From Chinchilla lanigera (Eukaryota; Chordata; Mammalia; Rodentia; Chinchillidae): 64,000 nt of DNA. The position numbers and the translations under genes were made by a program. The notes beneath the pieces are model-generated. The model was given only the letters and a program-made list of their open reading frames with translations. It searched no databases and was not told the DNA's origin. This document shows, piece by piece, positions 11,901 to 26,900 of this stretch (the first letter of the stretch is position 1; the number at the start of each line of letters is the position of its first letter). The stretch is taken from positions 11,103,543 through 11,167,542 of the forward strand of contig NW_004955438.1 in NCBI RefSeq assembly GCF_000276665.1, given 5' to 3'.

Positions 11901-14900
11901 GATCTGCTGAGCAGCTAGAGTGTTAGCCTGAGGTCGGGTGAGGTCCTCCAGAGGGGAAAACCGGAAGGGGTCTTAGCACTAACGCAGACTAAAAGGAGGA
12001 ACCTGGAGCGTAGGGAGCAGCGTCCCAGCAGCCCAGGCAGGAAGGAGCAGCTGAGGCTCACAGGTCTGAGCTCCCGCGGGGCCCACCGGTGAGAGTCAGC
12101 TGACCACCGCAGCATCTGCGCTGTGGCGGCTCGTGGGAACAGGTAGAAGGGAGGGAAGAATGCTAGGGCACAGCCCCTGCGCGGAAGTCCTCTGTGAAAG
12201 CAGACGCTACTGATGCTAGAGCTGAAGGCAGAGTGAAGGACACGCGTGTCACAGTGGGAGATTACAGCGTGTCTGCATGTGCGTCACTGAAAACGTGCAC
12301 CGGGGGCAGGGCCCTCAATTCTGCGCCTGGCTTGAAAATAACGCTTGCTCAACATGCTGACCAGGGCATTGGTGAAAAACCGTAAGGATAGCCTCTGGTT
12401 TTATTTTTGAAAATGGGGCTAATAACTAGTTGAAAGAAATTCTGGAGGCATAACTGTAGTTCTTAGAACTTGGTCTAAAGCCAAAATGAGAAAATAATTG
12501 TGTGTGGGGGTCGTGCTATGAATTGAACTGAGTTACATGCCGCTGCACTGAGTTAAATCCCCGCCCTTTCTTTTTCTTTTTTTTATTTTCAGATCAGGCT
12601 TCATTAAGTTGCCCAGGCTGGGCTCAAACTTGGGGCCCTCCCACCTCAGCCTCCCAGAGGGTTGGGACTGCATGCATGTAACACAGCCCCGGGTAACAAA
12701 TGTCATTTCAAGGTATAACAAAGTAAAGCGATTATTATAAAAGTATCAGGAAAAGTTGCCATTTGATAACTCAGATATATGAGAAAGCGCAAGATTAAGT
12801 TTTTAAGCAAGTTATTCTCTTCAATTCCCGCAAGCAGGAGATACTCACAGGTTACACTGGTTTAATCTGTAAAATTTGTGCCGCGCAACGCAGAGTCTCC
12901 ACACGTACTTTGCTGTTTCCATGTCTTCCTGGCAAACAAAACATGCACAAAGTAATATGAAAGCACACCCACAGGTACGACTTGGTCCTTTTTTTTTTTT
13001 TGGTGCTGGGCATTGAACTGAGGACCTTGCGCTTGCCAGGGAGGCGCTTGTGCCACTGAGCTCTTATCCCTGGCAAACGAACTGGTACTTTTAACACACA
13101 GTTTGTCTGTGGTCAGGATATAATTGGATGCACGCTATGTTAAAGTCATTTCCCACACACTGCGATTCTTTCATTTTCTAACACTTAGCCTGTGACATTT
13201 CAATGATGAAGATAAAAATCTGCCCCAACCATGTCTGATGTCAAACAGTTTAAAAATGCCGTGGTGGGCTGGGGATATAGCTCAGCGGCACAAGCACCTG
13301 CCCGGCAAGTGCAAGGTCTTGAGTTTGAGTCCCAGCACAAAAAAAAAAAAAAAAAAAATGCCTTGGAAATTTAAAACATAAAAAAACCACCAATTTTTAT
13401 TCCTGACAAATAGTCTCAAAGATTTTAAACAAAACACTTGATTCAGGGACTCAATATGGCCTTTGTCAAGAAAGCAAAAGCAAATCAGTGTTACATAACA
13501 TTTCTGCAGAGCTATTCATTATCAAAGAATTAAGATACTGGTGCTTGTTTTGTCCCTTACTTAGTCCTCAAGTAAAAAATTTTAAAAGGGCCAGAGATAC
13601 AGCTCAGTGTGAAAGCTCTGGATTCAATCCCCAACACTGAAAGAAAAAAAAAGATAGCACCTATCCAAAGATTCATTTACTCAACAATATTTACATAAGG
13701 CCATTTTCTACCCATTTTTCAAAACGTTATATTACACAACTTCCTCTCTCATACAATTAAGAAACATTACCATTTTTCTTCCCCTCCAAGACTCCGAGAA
13801 ATGCTAACTCTACACTCTCTTAAGAAGAGCGTTCTGTGGAGATTCCTCCTTTTTACTCACAGTTTGAAACTGGATGGTCTCCTCTTTATTAGCCAGCTCT
13901 AATGCAAAAAAGGACTTGTTGTGGGACATGTTAGCAATATCGTGCCACCTAAAAAAACAGCAGAGGCCCCACGTGAGTTCTCAGGTGCGGGTGAAGAGAC
14001 AGGACACAGGAGTTCTTAAGCTTGGTGCAGAAGTTAACGTTTGTTAACCATTTTGAAATAAAACAGTCATTTTCATCTCCTAGCCTTATTTCCTAATTGA
14101 AGCAACAGCAGCTACTTACAAAAATAAATGCATGCACAGTCAAGGAAGGAAGGAAGGGACCATCTGAAAGGTGTAAAATATAGTTTCCTCATTTACTAGG
14201 TTAGCTTGATGTTCAAAGATCCCCAATGCCGCAACTATTCATTCAACAAACACTGTAAAGGGCACCTATCATAGCAATGCGAGATTGCATAGGTCCTGGG
14301 GACATTCACAATACAGCTCCTTCCCCTCAAAGGGGCACTCTGGCTGGTAGGGCTACACCAGGCAGGATATAAACAAATAAGTACTGCTGAATGTTGTAGT
14401 TAAACATGACAAAGGTGGCACACAAGCAGGGCAGACTCTGAAAGACTACAGGGTAAAGAAGTTCAAGTGCTGGGAAGCCAAGGACTGAACTATTCCAGGT
14501 GTTTCACTAGGACACAAAAAATGCTGCATCATGTTTTCTAATTCTGTTTTATCCTATTTAGCTTTTATTTATTAACATTTGCTTTATTACACAGCTGTGT
14601 AACTTTATAAAAGGGGCAAATGTTCCTGGAAAAAAAGGAAACATAACCTACTTTATGCCTCCTCACTGTGTGAGCTGAGTATCGCTTATCGGAATTGCTC
14701 TGGATTAGAAAGTGTTTCAGTTTTCGGATTTTGGAATATTTACACAGACTACCGTTTGGGCATTCCTAATCCGAAAATCCAAAATAGGGCCCGGTGTGGT
14801 GATGCACATCTGTAATCCCAGCACTCGGGAGGCTGAGGCAGGAGGGTCACCGCAAGTTCGAGACCAGCCTGAGCTACAAAGTGAGCTCAAGGCCAGCCTG

Positions 14901-17900
14901 AACTGCATAGCAAGACCCTGCCTCAAAAAGACTAAAAAAAAAAAAAATATAGGAAATGCTCCAAAATCTGAAACTTTCTGTACGTATATGATGCTGGGGA
15001 TCAAGTCCAAGGCCCCGCACATGCTAACCAAGTACTCTACCACTGAGCTATGTGCCCAACCCCCAAATCTAAAACTTTTAGAGCATAATGTTGAAATTCA
15101 TGAGTTTTGCATTTCATATTTTAGAGTTTTGGATCAGAAGTGTTCAACCTGTATTTTATTTATGTAAATTTTTAGAAGTAATTCAGTAGTGATTCAATGT
15201 CTAATTGTTAAAGCTGAATGTTATTCACATCATATTAAATAAGGCAATTTTTAATAAAATTCCTATCTGGCCTGGCATGGTGGTACACGCCTGTAACCAC
15301 AGCACTCTGGGAGGCTGAGGCAGGAGAATCACAAATTCAACTTAGCCTGGGCAACTTAGCAACTGAGCGAGACCCCCGTCTCAGAATAAAACATTAAAAG
15401 AAGGGCTAGGGATGCAGCTCAGCAAGAAAGCTCTGGGTTCAATCTCCATTACTATTAATCAGTCGATCCATGCATCCATCAGTCCTGCCTGGTGAGGAAG
15501 GCAACTGGCTGGATGTGTCGAGTTTCTGTGTGACCCTTTCACACTGTCAGGGTTCTACATTCTAGATGCAGCTCAGACCCACGTTCCCCTCCCAGCTCAG
15601 CATGTCTGGAAAACTTCCTGGCTGGCTTGGGGACAAGAGCACACAACTGCCGAAGCAGGGCAGCCAGCCCGGGGTGGTGCGGTGCAGGAACGGGGCGCTG
15701 CTCCCTGCGCTGTATCTACTTTCTGTGCCCATAGTCACTGTGGAGAATTCAGGGCCCAAAGGCCACAGCACCAAGGCAATGAAGGAAGAGATGCCGCCTG
15801 ACTGAAAAGAGCTTTGTGGGTTTTGGTTTTTTGACATAGGGTCTGGCTAGGTTCCAGGCTGGCCTCACATTCACTACATAGCCCAAGCTGGCCTTGAATT
15901 TGCAATCCTCCTGCCTCAGTCTAGTCTCCCTGGTAGCTGAGACTATTTCACTAACCACCATGCCTGGTTAGTGAAAAGGGTTTGAAAAGGAAAAACTGCT
16001 TCTCAAGAAGAAATGATAGGGATGGCTTAGAAGGCTTGCACAGAATGTGCTGGATGGGAGAGAGTCAGGGAGTAAGAGATAGGAATGAAAAAAAGAGAGC
16101 TGCTTAGTATGGTGACTACGAGCACAGGCTTAAAGTAGATAACCTGGGTTCAAGTCCTGGGTATGCTAGTTAATAACTGGGGGACCATGGACAAATTACT
16201 CAGCTTTTACAAGCCCCAAATAGCCCACGTGCAAAATGGTGGTAACACAGAAAGCATGCAGCATAGTATCTAAACTGGGCGTGGTGGCATACGCCTGTAA
16301 TCCCAGCATTCGGGAGGCTGAGGCAGGAGGATCACTTGGAGTTCAAGACCAGCCTGGGCTACAAAATGAGCCCAAGCCAGCCTGAACTGCATAGTGAAAC
16401 CCTACCTCAAAAAGACAAAAAAAAAGCATAGTATCTAGTACATGATAAACCACATTCAGTAAGTGTTAGACACACCGGAACCAAAAGCCAAAAGTGATAG
16501 GTTATGTTTAATACTTTGTAAAAAAACATGAATTTTTAATATTTTTATCAAGAGAAGATAGAATCTCCGAGTATAACTGCAAATATTTCCATGAAATGGC
16601 ACCGTGGATTTTCTAAGATTAGAAATTTTAAGGAACTATAATGGAAGAATTGAACAATATGATCCAATTTCTATGTTTAAGATGGTAACTGGAGCACAAC
16701 ATACTAAAAAGGAAATGCAAGCCATCTATAACCTCCACATTCAGAAATTTACCCCTATTACAAGACCGTTAAGACATCTTTATATATCAGTTCTGTCTTT
16801 CCTACTATGTACACTCCAAGGTTCCCACAAGTGAATAACAGTATCCCTTCTTTATAATCTGGGGGGGAAAAAATCATCATTACAAAACGTAATTGAAATT
16901 TGCTGAGACGTTGGTATTTGAGGACGTTGGTATTTGTTATATAAGTAGAACCAAAAGAAAGGTCTAAATTTCCCGCAACAAGCAGCCCTAGAAACCAGAG
17001 CTCAAGTGAAAAATTCAGATCAAGGGCCAGAGATATAGCTTAGCAGCATAAGTGCCTGCCTGGCAAGTGCAAGGTCCTGAGTTCGATTCCCAGTACCAAA
17101 AAGAAAAAGGAAAATTTAGATCAAAACAAAGAATGGCCTCCATATGGCAAGAAAAGGGTCATGAATTATGAAGCATTTTATAAACAGGCCATTGTGAGAA
17201 GCACTATTTTCTGCACACTTGATACTGCCGAGAGCGGCATATTAGTGAACAATCATTCACTACTTTCGGGTGGCATTTTGGTCTAGGAGAGGAATATTTC
17301 CATTTTCTACTGAAACCTTGGGAGAGCCTTGTGAGCAATTTTTTAAAATATCACCAATAGGAAAAAAAATCTTAAAAGATTAAAAAATACATATATCACC
17401 AATAGGAGCTATAGAATGCACACATAAAAAGGAAAGAAAAATACCTAAATATCACAGGAGGCCTTCCATTCTTGTGCTTCACAAAGATACCCTCAAGACA
17501 GGCTCCAATGGATATGTCACTTCCTTGGCTATCCTAAGGGCACAGAGCAGAGAAAGAATCACTCAGGAAGCAGAGGCGTAAGAACGACAGTAACTTTACA
17601 TACCATTCCTTACGCTTGTCTCCCTAAACCTGAATGTGAAATGTTCAGAAGGTCATATCATCTTGTAAACATGCATGAAAATTGGAACTGTATTTCCTGA
17701 TCGTTTCAAAGCACCAACTGCAAAATGGGAATGTGTTTTACTACAAAATTCTGGACACAAGGACTTCAGCTTTTAAGTTTCCCGACTTGAACATCAGCGC
17801 ATCCTCGACCTTTCTCACTATTCTCTTGAACTCCTATGCCTAATTTTGGAGAACCTCGGCCTCGAGCCACACCCACCTTTGCAGGGTAGCTGTCTTCTCC

Positions 17901-20900
17901 ATAGCCGTCCATCCTTTCTACCTCCTGCATGTACAGCATTTCAGCATCGGGAGCTGTGAGCCCTCTGCAACCCAAGAGAGGTTATTGAGATTATTTACAG
18001 AGAAAAGAAATGTTTTAAATAAAGCTTTTCTTAAAGACTACACACAAATTTGGCACCAGATGTTATAAACATTTCAGGCTTCTAAGCATCTGTAATCGGT
18101 TATATCAATGCTGCAAAAACTGACCACCAGCCAAGCATTGAGCTGAACACAGAAGGCTAGATCTGTAACACCCTACACCTTAAACTGTAAGCAAGTGAGG
18201 GCAGAGGCGAGGGGTGAAACAGGCCTTCAGATATCAAGTGAAGGCTGGGACTTTTTCCAAAAATTACCCAAAAGTATCAGGCATTATTGAGAATCACATG
18301 CTAGATGTCACAAAACAACGTGAGGTGGCTAGAGGGAAATCTGTCTTAGCTCGGTGACTGGGGCACTATAAAGATGTGTAGGAAGCAGTGTAGGGGAGGA
18401 AAGGGTGCTCCTCGGCACAGAGACTCACCGGTCCAGCCCCATCTTCCGTCGCTCCCTCACACCCCCACAGCACCCTACACTGCAGCCCTTCTGAAGTCTA
18501 CCTTTCTGTGAATGCGCCACTCTCTCTCACAGCTCTGGACCTCTGCACATTACTCCCGCATCCTCACTACCTGTCACCCACACAGGAAGGGAATAATCCC
18601 CAATATCCCTTGCAACTCAGTGTATGAATCACTCCCTCTCTGTCCCCTTCTAGAATCCACCCCCCCAGGAGCAGTCATGATCCACTCTGCCCACAGCTCT
18701 CCCTGGGCACCCATTATCGTATCGTATCACTATAATTACCGTTAAATGGTTGCCCTGCCCATCCCTAGGTCTGCCAGGCTGGGAATGCCCTCCTGGGAGG
18801 CAGGAAATCATTGTTTTTATCTTTGAGCCAATCTAGCATTCTGCCTCATACAGAGTAAGCGTACAAATGAGTTCCTAGGTACTATCTTTTAAGGAAGTGC
18901 AGAAGAGTTGGGCGTGGTGGTACACGCCTTGTAATCCCAGAAGTCTGGAAGACTTAGGCTGAAGCAAGAGGATCACAAGTTCAAGTCCAACCTAGGAAAC
19001 TTAGTGAGACGTTGTCTCCAAAAAAAATATTTTAAAAAGGGCCAGGGGTATGGCTCAGTGTTAAGGCCCTGGGTTGAGAAAAAAAAAAAAAAAAAAAAAA
19101 AAAAAAAGCAGAAGTGAATGAAATGAAAGTGACACAAGGCAGGACAATGTGTGCCTCAGGGATCAATTATGCTAGAGGAAAAAAATGGCTCACTTAGATA
19201 GTAGAAAATAGAGATGGAAAAGCAGGATTTCACCAACTTATGGAGAGCAAGAAAATATCCATGAACGTTCCAGAAGGAGAGAAGGAGAGAAAAAAGGAAA
19301 GTGGTATTTTAGGTTAATCTTTTATGAATGCTTGTAGAGACTGGAGTGGAGAGAAACTAGTGGCAGAAGGTTTATTCAGAAGAGAACCTGAGGAATACAG
19401 GCTGGGGATGCATTTCAGCGGTAAAGCATCTAGGAAGAGCAGGCCATGGGGTCCATTGACAGTACCCCCTCCTCAATAAAAAAGATTATAATCAGACAGA
19501 CTTGCAGACTTGCTTTCACATCCCACCTCTACCACACGTGAAGACCAAAGTCTTTTTGAGCTTGGCTTCCACATCTCCAAGGTGGAGATAATATTTACCT
19601 TAAAGAGTATTGTAGTTAGAAGAATTGAACAGTATATAAAGAACTTGGAACTGTATGATATTTGGCTTAGACTAAGAGCTGGCATTCCCTCAGGGAGGGT
19701 TTTTCTTATGCACAACACAGAGATTCACCATTAAAGAAAGTCATATCCACCAGCACGGAGAGGTACAGAAGCGGACCAAAAAGCTCAGTCAGTGCAAGCA
19801 GCACCAGAGCTCTTATCATAGCTCCCCAGATGATAGAAATACTGCTTCTAAAAGTACCCTGGGGGAAATAATTGCACCTGTTGTACTGTAAAAGAAAACA
19901 ATCTCCTTAATGTTGCCTTCCTCTAATACTAGGACGTCTGTTACTTAATGTATAAGGTGATGAAGTCACCGGCATCTTCAGTGACTGGCTGCTTTTCATT
20001 TCCCGCATTTCCTCAGCAGTAAAACATGACTGATAAGTGAATGAATGTGGGTCCTTCCCCCCTTAAACACACTTGGCACAGAGTGAGTGCGGTGGAAGTG
20101 CTGGCCGCTTGTAGAGCTGCAGTAAGGATCTAAATGTAATGTGTTGACACAGATTTCTCTTCTTTTTCTTGGGTACCGGGAATTGAACTCATGATCTCGC
20201 ACTTGCCAGGCAGGTGCTTGTACCACTGAGCTATATCCCCAGCCCTACAGATTTCAAATTCTAACAGGTACAATTCCATACTATTGCCATGTCCTACTGC
20301 TTAGTGTTACCTGTATTTTTGATGTAGTAAGGCCACTTTTTGGGTCGCTTCTTCCAACACTTTTTCATCTTGTAGCCACCCCTGAGGAAAACAGTTACGA
20401 AAATTTCTTAGGAGGACTCATTGCTACTGTTACTGACTCTCAATTATGGCGAAATCACGACTAGTGTTAGTGTTTAGGAGCTGTGCTTATGTGTGTAATC
20501 ATGATCTGAGGCATTCGGTGGCTCCTATTCAGGAGCCAAGAAACTTGCCCTCCCTTTTCAACTCATTCCAGGGCGAACTTCAGCTGAGTTATTTCAGGTT
20601 GGTGATACCTGCCAGCCAGTTCTGACCCAGCGTGAAAACATCTTGTGCATGCCCTGGCTGGCTGAGTCAGTGCTCCGAAGAGAATACCATGCAGTTTTCA
20701 CATCACCTCCATCAGTACTGACTTTAAATACCAAAAGGGGATGTCTTTTTTAGATTGCTGAGAAGAAGTCATATTCATTTCACATTAACTTTGTGAAGTT
20801 TTGGGGCTTCTGTTAAAACCAAAACCTCTATGTGGTTCTTAAGAGCCAAAAACAAACCCCTCTCCTTGGACTCCCATTCAAATAGAGAACTGATTTTTCA

Positions 20901-23900
20901 ACCTACAGCGATGACTACAGACTTCAGTTTCTCTAAGTGTCCAACTACTAAGAAGACTGCAAGAGGGAAAGAACTGACATTTTTGATATTCATACAAGGG
21001 AACTGAGCTTCTCACACTATTCAAGGCTAGTAAGCATATACCATATGGACTTTATTTCAGGAATTTCTAAGGGTATAGGAATAAACCTTTAACAAAGACC
21101 CAATGCCAAAAGAAGACTTACCACAGGAAACAAGGCAAATTTCTGAAGAAAGTCCTGGGATTCATACTGATCAAAGTCACCGAAATCAGCTATACAAAAT
21201 GACAAATATTCACATGCTGATTATACTTAATCTGCATAACATAATGTACAGTGTACAGATGGTGTACTTATCACTCAGAAGTGAAATCTGTCTGAAAACT
21301 CTAGAGTGTGTATTTAAAGTATCTTTTTTTTTCTTTGTCTTTTTGAGACTGGGTCTCACTATGTAGTTCAGGCTGGCCGTGAGCTCACTTCGTAGCCCTG
21401 GTTGGTCTCAAACTTGCAACAATCCTCCTGCCTCAGCCTCCCTCAGCCTCCCGAGTGCTGGGATTACAGGGGTGCACCACCACACCTGGCTAAAGTACCT
21501 TTTTAAAATATTAATTAGGTAGGTTGATGTGTCTTGACTTGGAAAAATGCTTATGAATCTAGCTTTTAAGAGTTACAAACTATATATAATATACTCTGGT
21601 TTTTATAGTTAAAAACCAGAGTAAACAAAAGACCAAGCAGATGTGTGTATGGGTTTGGTTTGGGGGGATTTTGTTTTGTTTCAGTTTGGTTTTGGTTTTC
21701 CGAGACACGATCATACTCTGTAATCTAGGATGGCCCTGAACTCACTGCGTAGCCTAGGCTGGCCTCAAACTTGCATCGATTCTCCTGCCTCAGCCTCCCA
21801 AGTGCTGGGATTACAGGCCTGCACCACTATACCTGGCAAAGTTTTCTTACACACATAAAAATGTCAGGAAGAAACCAAGCTGGGGAACGGAATTAGATCA
21901 TTTGTATTTGTTACAGAAAGATGTATTTGAGGTTTTCTTGGGGGGAGGGTGGGGGTTGAAATTTTTAATTGCTAAAAGAAAATGAAAAGGTACTTGTGAG
22001 GTTGAGGTGGGAGAATGGTGAGTTTGAGGCCAGCATGGGCTATATGATGAGACCCTGTCTCAAAAAAATTAAGTTAAATAAATTAAAAAGTTAAGAGTTT
22101 GGCAAAAAACTTAAGAAAAAGTATTGGGGTTTTTTTCTATTTCTTTTCCTTTTTTTTTTTTTTTTTTGACACAGGGTCTCATTATTAGTTCAGGCTGGCC
22201 TTGAACTCGTGGCAATCCTCCTGCCTCAGCCTTCTGAGTGCTGGGATTACAAGTGTGTGCCACCACGCCCAGCTGAAAAGGTATTCTTAAAGTTAAAAAT
22301 GATACTTAAGAAAATTAAAAGTACCTGCAAAGGGAATATGGTTCCATATGTCTCAGACATATATTTAAAAATGAACACATCTCCACGCCTGTTAATATCT
22401 GGAGGAATTTTATTATGATTCTTTGGATTAAATTTCACTTCTCAAGGTTAAATGCCAGCTATCGTTTGAAATGACACTCTATCAGAAATCATTCCAGAGC
22501 ACATACACACAAGTAGCCACATGTACATTAATCATGTAAAAAGTGAAAGAATTAAACAATTCAGAAATGCATGTGAAGGCAGGCGTGGTAGTGCACACCT
22601 GTGATCCCAGCACTAAGGAGGCTGAGGCAGGAGGATCTTTGTGAGTTCGAGGCCAGACTGGGCTACCAAGTGAGCTCAATGCCAGTCTGAACTGCAGAGA
22701 GAGACCCTGTCTCAAAAAGACAAAACAAAAAAAAGAAAGAAAAAGAAATGCATGTGAGGCCTGAGTACAGTACTTGCCGAGCACACACACACGGTAGGGC
22801 ATGACCCTCAGCACCTCCCAAAAAAGCTTATGAAATGCAAAATCATTTGTTGTGACTGATGATGCTCTACAAGCCAGGAAAATTACTTAAAAATTGAATA
22901 AATGAAATATATTTAAGGTGAATATAACCTTCTCAACCCCACTGATTGGCAGGTATTTCTTCCTAAAATATTAGCTCACAGCATATCAAGTCCTGAGGTT
23001 AGATTAACATATAGCATATTGAGTGTTTTAAAAATATATGTATTTCTAGTCACTGGACTGCTAGATCTTTAGACATACAACATGGTTATCTTTCCAAAAG
23101 TCTCATAATTCATTGAAGTAATTCAAATTCATTTCTTCCCATAAGGGAGCCCCTTACATAATAGCATATTTTTTCGTAAATATATGAACACCCCTAACAA
23201 TATACATAGAATGCCAGTTACTTTAACAAACCATTACTGGTTTTGTTATAACACATTTTAATCTGATAGAATTATCACATTATTAACTTTTACTGTAGTC
23301 ACTTAATATGCATTATTTACCTTGAACCGCTAAGCCTGCTAGCTGAATTGCTTGTTCTAAAGTACAAGGAATATTTCCTTCCAAGATATCTTTCTTCAGC
23401 TGCAGATAATACTGATACCTATAAAAAAATGTCAATTTTATAGTCAGTATTATCTTACATCAAAGTAAAGCATTTCATAATTTGGTAAAAGAACATAAAC
23501 CAGTCAAATGAAATCTTAACGCCAGATGGTTCTGAAGAGCAGCAGCAATATCCGGGACCATACTTACACATGCGCACTTGTCAAAAGGAAATCCAGCACA
23601 CCAGAACCCCTTCAAAGGGCTGGATGTTTTCAGTAATATACACAAAGCTGTGAACACAAGACTAGGAATGTAGGCCGAGCGCAGTGGCGCATGCCTTTAA
23701 TCCTAGCACCTGGGAGGCCAAGGAAGGAGAATCGTCCTGAGTTTGAGACCAGCCTGAGCCACAAAGTGAGCTCAAGGCCAGCCTGAACTACATATTGCAT
23801 AGCGAGACCCTGTCTCAAAAAGACATAAAAAAAAAAAAAAAAAGAAAGAAAGAAAGAAAAAAGAAAGAAAAAAAAGACTAGGAATGTAATTGGTACTCAA

Positions 23901-26900
23901 ACAACAGCTGTTATCAGCAATTATGCTCTTAGGATTTCCTTGGTATCATTTCCCCATTTTGATAAAAATTCAGGAAGTTATATATTATGAACTGATGAAC
24001 TTTTTAAAATATACTTGCTATATTTCTATCTATACATTATTCTTTATGATGCTCACAAGGTCCTCTTTTGCTAATAAAAATTTCTTTAACTAAGTTCCTG
24101 GGTCTTTTCACTTCAGTGGACTTAGCTTCCGACGGTCTCAGGCTTGCCCAGACAACTATCACCCCCATAGAATTCCAATTCTTCTTATGAAAAATGGTAT
24201 TAAGACAAAAATCACGTACCAGGGTGTTCATTAATACCTACTTGTCACTGTTTCTAGGTCTAAGAGCACAGTCCTTATAGGCGCTTGTTTAATCAGTAAA
24301 TATTTGACTGAGGATGGGCTGCATGATAATTCCCTTAGAGCATGCAAAAACAACCCAAGTTCCTGCGTGTGCTCCAATGTTTGGGCCTTTACATTCTGCT
24401 GGAGGCTGAACTGTGCTTACCACCACCACCCAATGCATATGTTACAGCGCTACCCGCCACATGATACTGGAAGATGGAGCCATTAGGAGATTACAAGGTT
24501 TAGATGAAGCTCTGAGGGTGGAGACTTCATGATGGAATCGGTATTTTATAAGAACCACCGAGTTCTCTCCTTCTGCCACGTGCGAGTCCAAGGAGAAGGC
24601 CTGAAACCCGGGAAGACAGCCCTCGCCAAAACCAACTATGCTCAGATCTGCACGCTGTGAGAAAATACATTTCTGATTAGCTGTCGGTCTGTGGTATTTT
24701 AATACGGCACTCCGAGCTCAGACATATTTAAAGGTCATTTTTGCTGGATATACTGCCTCAAAGTTTCTTTCCCTTGCGTAAGTTAACTGTTATTCTTTTA
24801 TCTCTTGTCATGAAGTGTTCTTCCAAAATCTGATACCATCTTCTTTTCTTTAACTCATGAGTAACAGGAGGTCTTCTCTATAGACTCAATTTCCAATGAT
24901 TTTGCAGGATATGGCTTGGGACTGACTACTCTAGGTTGGGTTCTTGGCACACAGTTTGTCCCTTCAATATTCGGCTTCAAGTCATGTGTCTTTCAAGGAA
25001 GTTTTACCAGAGTGTTAACAATTTGTTTTCATTGATGCTTTGACTCTCACCTGTAGGGAATTTTATCACATCTTTTTTAAAAAAAATTTTTGGTCTTGGG
25101 GCTGGGGATTTAGCTCAGTGGCGTAAGCACCTGCCTGGCAAGGGCAAGGTCATGAGTTCAATCCCCAGTACCGCCAAAAAATTTAAAAATAAAAAAATTT
25201 TTAAAAACAAAAAATAAAATAAAATTTTTGGTCTTGTCTTCTAAATTCACAGTTTCTATCATTTTAAAACTATCTCTAATTCTTTTCTTGACTGCATTAG
25301 GCTTATTTTCCTATTCACCTATTATTATATAACCAGATCATTCCTAAGCTCATCTAGTTTGGATTTAAACACATGTTATTTTCTTAAGTTTCTTTATTTA
25401 GTTCATTTTGTAATATCGGGTGGCCATTTTCTGCTGTCTGTGGACACACTTTTCTGGCAAATCTTCATCTTTTGAACATACGTTTCAGTGGTACCTCGGC
25501 ACTCAGTGTCAATTCGCTCCAAGTGGTGCCATAAGTGCTAAAAACAACACGTACCCAACAAACTGCTGTGACCAGAATGGGGAGTGAGTCCCATGGCAAT
25601 CAACGTGGAGACGTTCTAGCTTGTGCATTGAGCACCAAACAACAAGCACCCGGGAGAAACTTGTGTAAAAGTATCAAATTTGACGAGTTTCAAAGCCGTC
25701 AAGTACAGTACCAAGGTATGGCTGTATTTAGAATTTTGTTCCCCCCTTTTTCTTCCTTAAAATATCCCTGAAGGGGTGGCACTTTTTTTGGGGATATAAT
25801 TAGCATGTGGTTAACTGCAGAGAATTAACATGTAGTTGGGACATATCAGAGTACTCATAAAATCATTGCCACAAGGCCAACAACACACCAAACACCTTGT
25901 ACAGTTTCTTTGGACACCTCATCACCCTTCTCACCTAGCCATGTCCCTCCCCCAGAAAACCACTGCTCTGCTGCTCATGTACACACAGGTGACGGCTGGG
26001 ACCATTCTAGCTATCTAGCTCTACTCGGCGATCTAGTCGACTTCAGAAGAACATGCTGAGAACAGTGCATCCGTAGGAGAAAGTGAGGGTTAATTAATTC
26101 TTACTGATAAAATTTCTTACTAAGTTCTCCTGTACCCAATCAGTTACTCCTACTGAATGAATCTAATAGGCCCACTCTCCTTCAACCCTTCCACAGGGGC
26201 CGGGGATACAGCTCAGAGGCACAGCGCCTGTAATTCAACCCTTCCTGTGGCTAATGCCTTTGTTCTGGCCTAATCCTGGTGCTTAGATTATGATATAGAC
26301 CTTCCTAACAGGTCTCCTGCCATTCTAACTTCGAGGTCTTACAACCTCTAGTTGACCTTTCATCATGCGTAATCTTTGTACAATGCACATTTGCTCATTC
26401 CGCTCCATTAAAGTTTGAAAAAGTCTTCCTCACCAGGCCATGACTTCATGACTCATACGAGCCTGTTGTTTAAACCTTCTCTCGCCTCTCCAGGTAATAC
26501 CTGGGCCTTTCATTATTCCTGCTGCTTTGCAGAGGTTCTTCCCTCTAAATAAAAGTTCCTTCTGAAGCTTATTCAACCAAAAGTCAAACTTGCTTACCTT
26601 CCCTGTGCAAGTTCTCTATGCCCCACCCGTAGGAACCCAGGGCTTTAATTAAAGCATTTATTAGCCTAGATACTATAATTATTTATTTACACGAACTGCC
26701 AGTTCCCCTAGACTACAAGCAACTCCTCCAGGGTCCAAATAAAGAATGCACAATTGTGTATCCATCTCCCATACTGCCCAATGTAATTCTTTGATCTTCA
26801 ATAAATGTTTAAATGCGTGAAAGAGATCGGCTCATGTTTTGCTTTTCACTTCTTTCTCAACGTTGACATTTCAGACCAGTTTCGTGGTCAGTATTTGTTT

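Larger units (their letters stand above)
14671..15151 (+). mobile_element. Tigger/MER2-type DNA transposon relic with nested SINEs
   Basis: The left end GAGCTGAGTATCGCTTATCG and right end ATCAGAAGTGTTCAACCTG recall Tigger inverted ends (GTTGAGTATCCCTTAT type). TTTCGGATTTTGGAATATTT lies inside. A B1 (14789-14947) and a reverse ID-type SINE (14993-15062) interrupt it. No transposase ORF remains. Confidence 0.75.

Noticed and set aside
14712..15167. 151-codon open frame on plus
   Set aside because: It reads through a Tigger relic and a B1 SINE.
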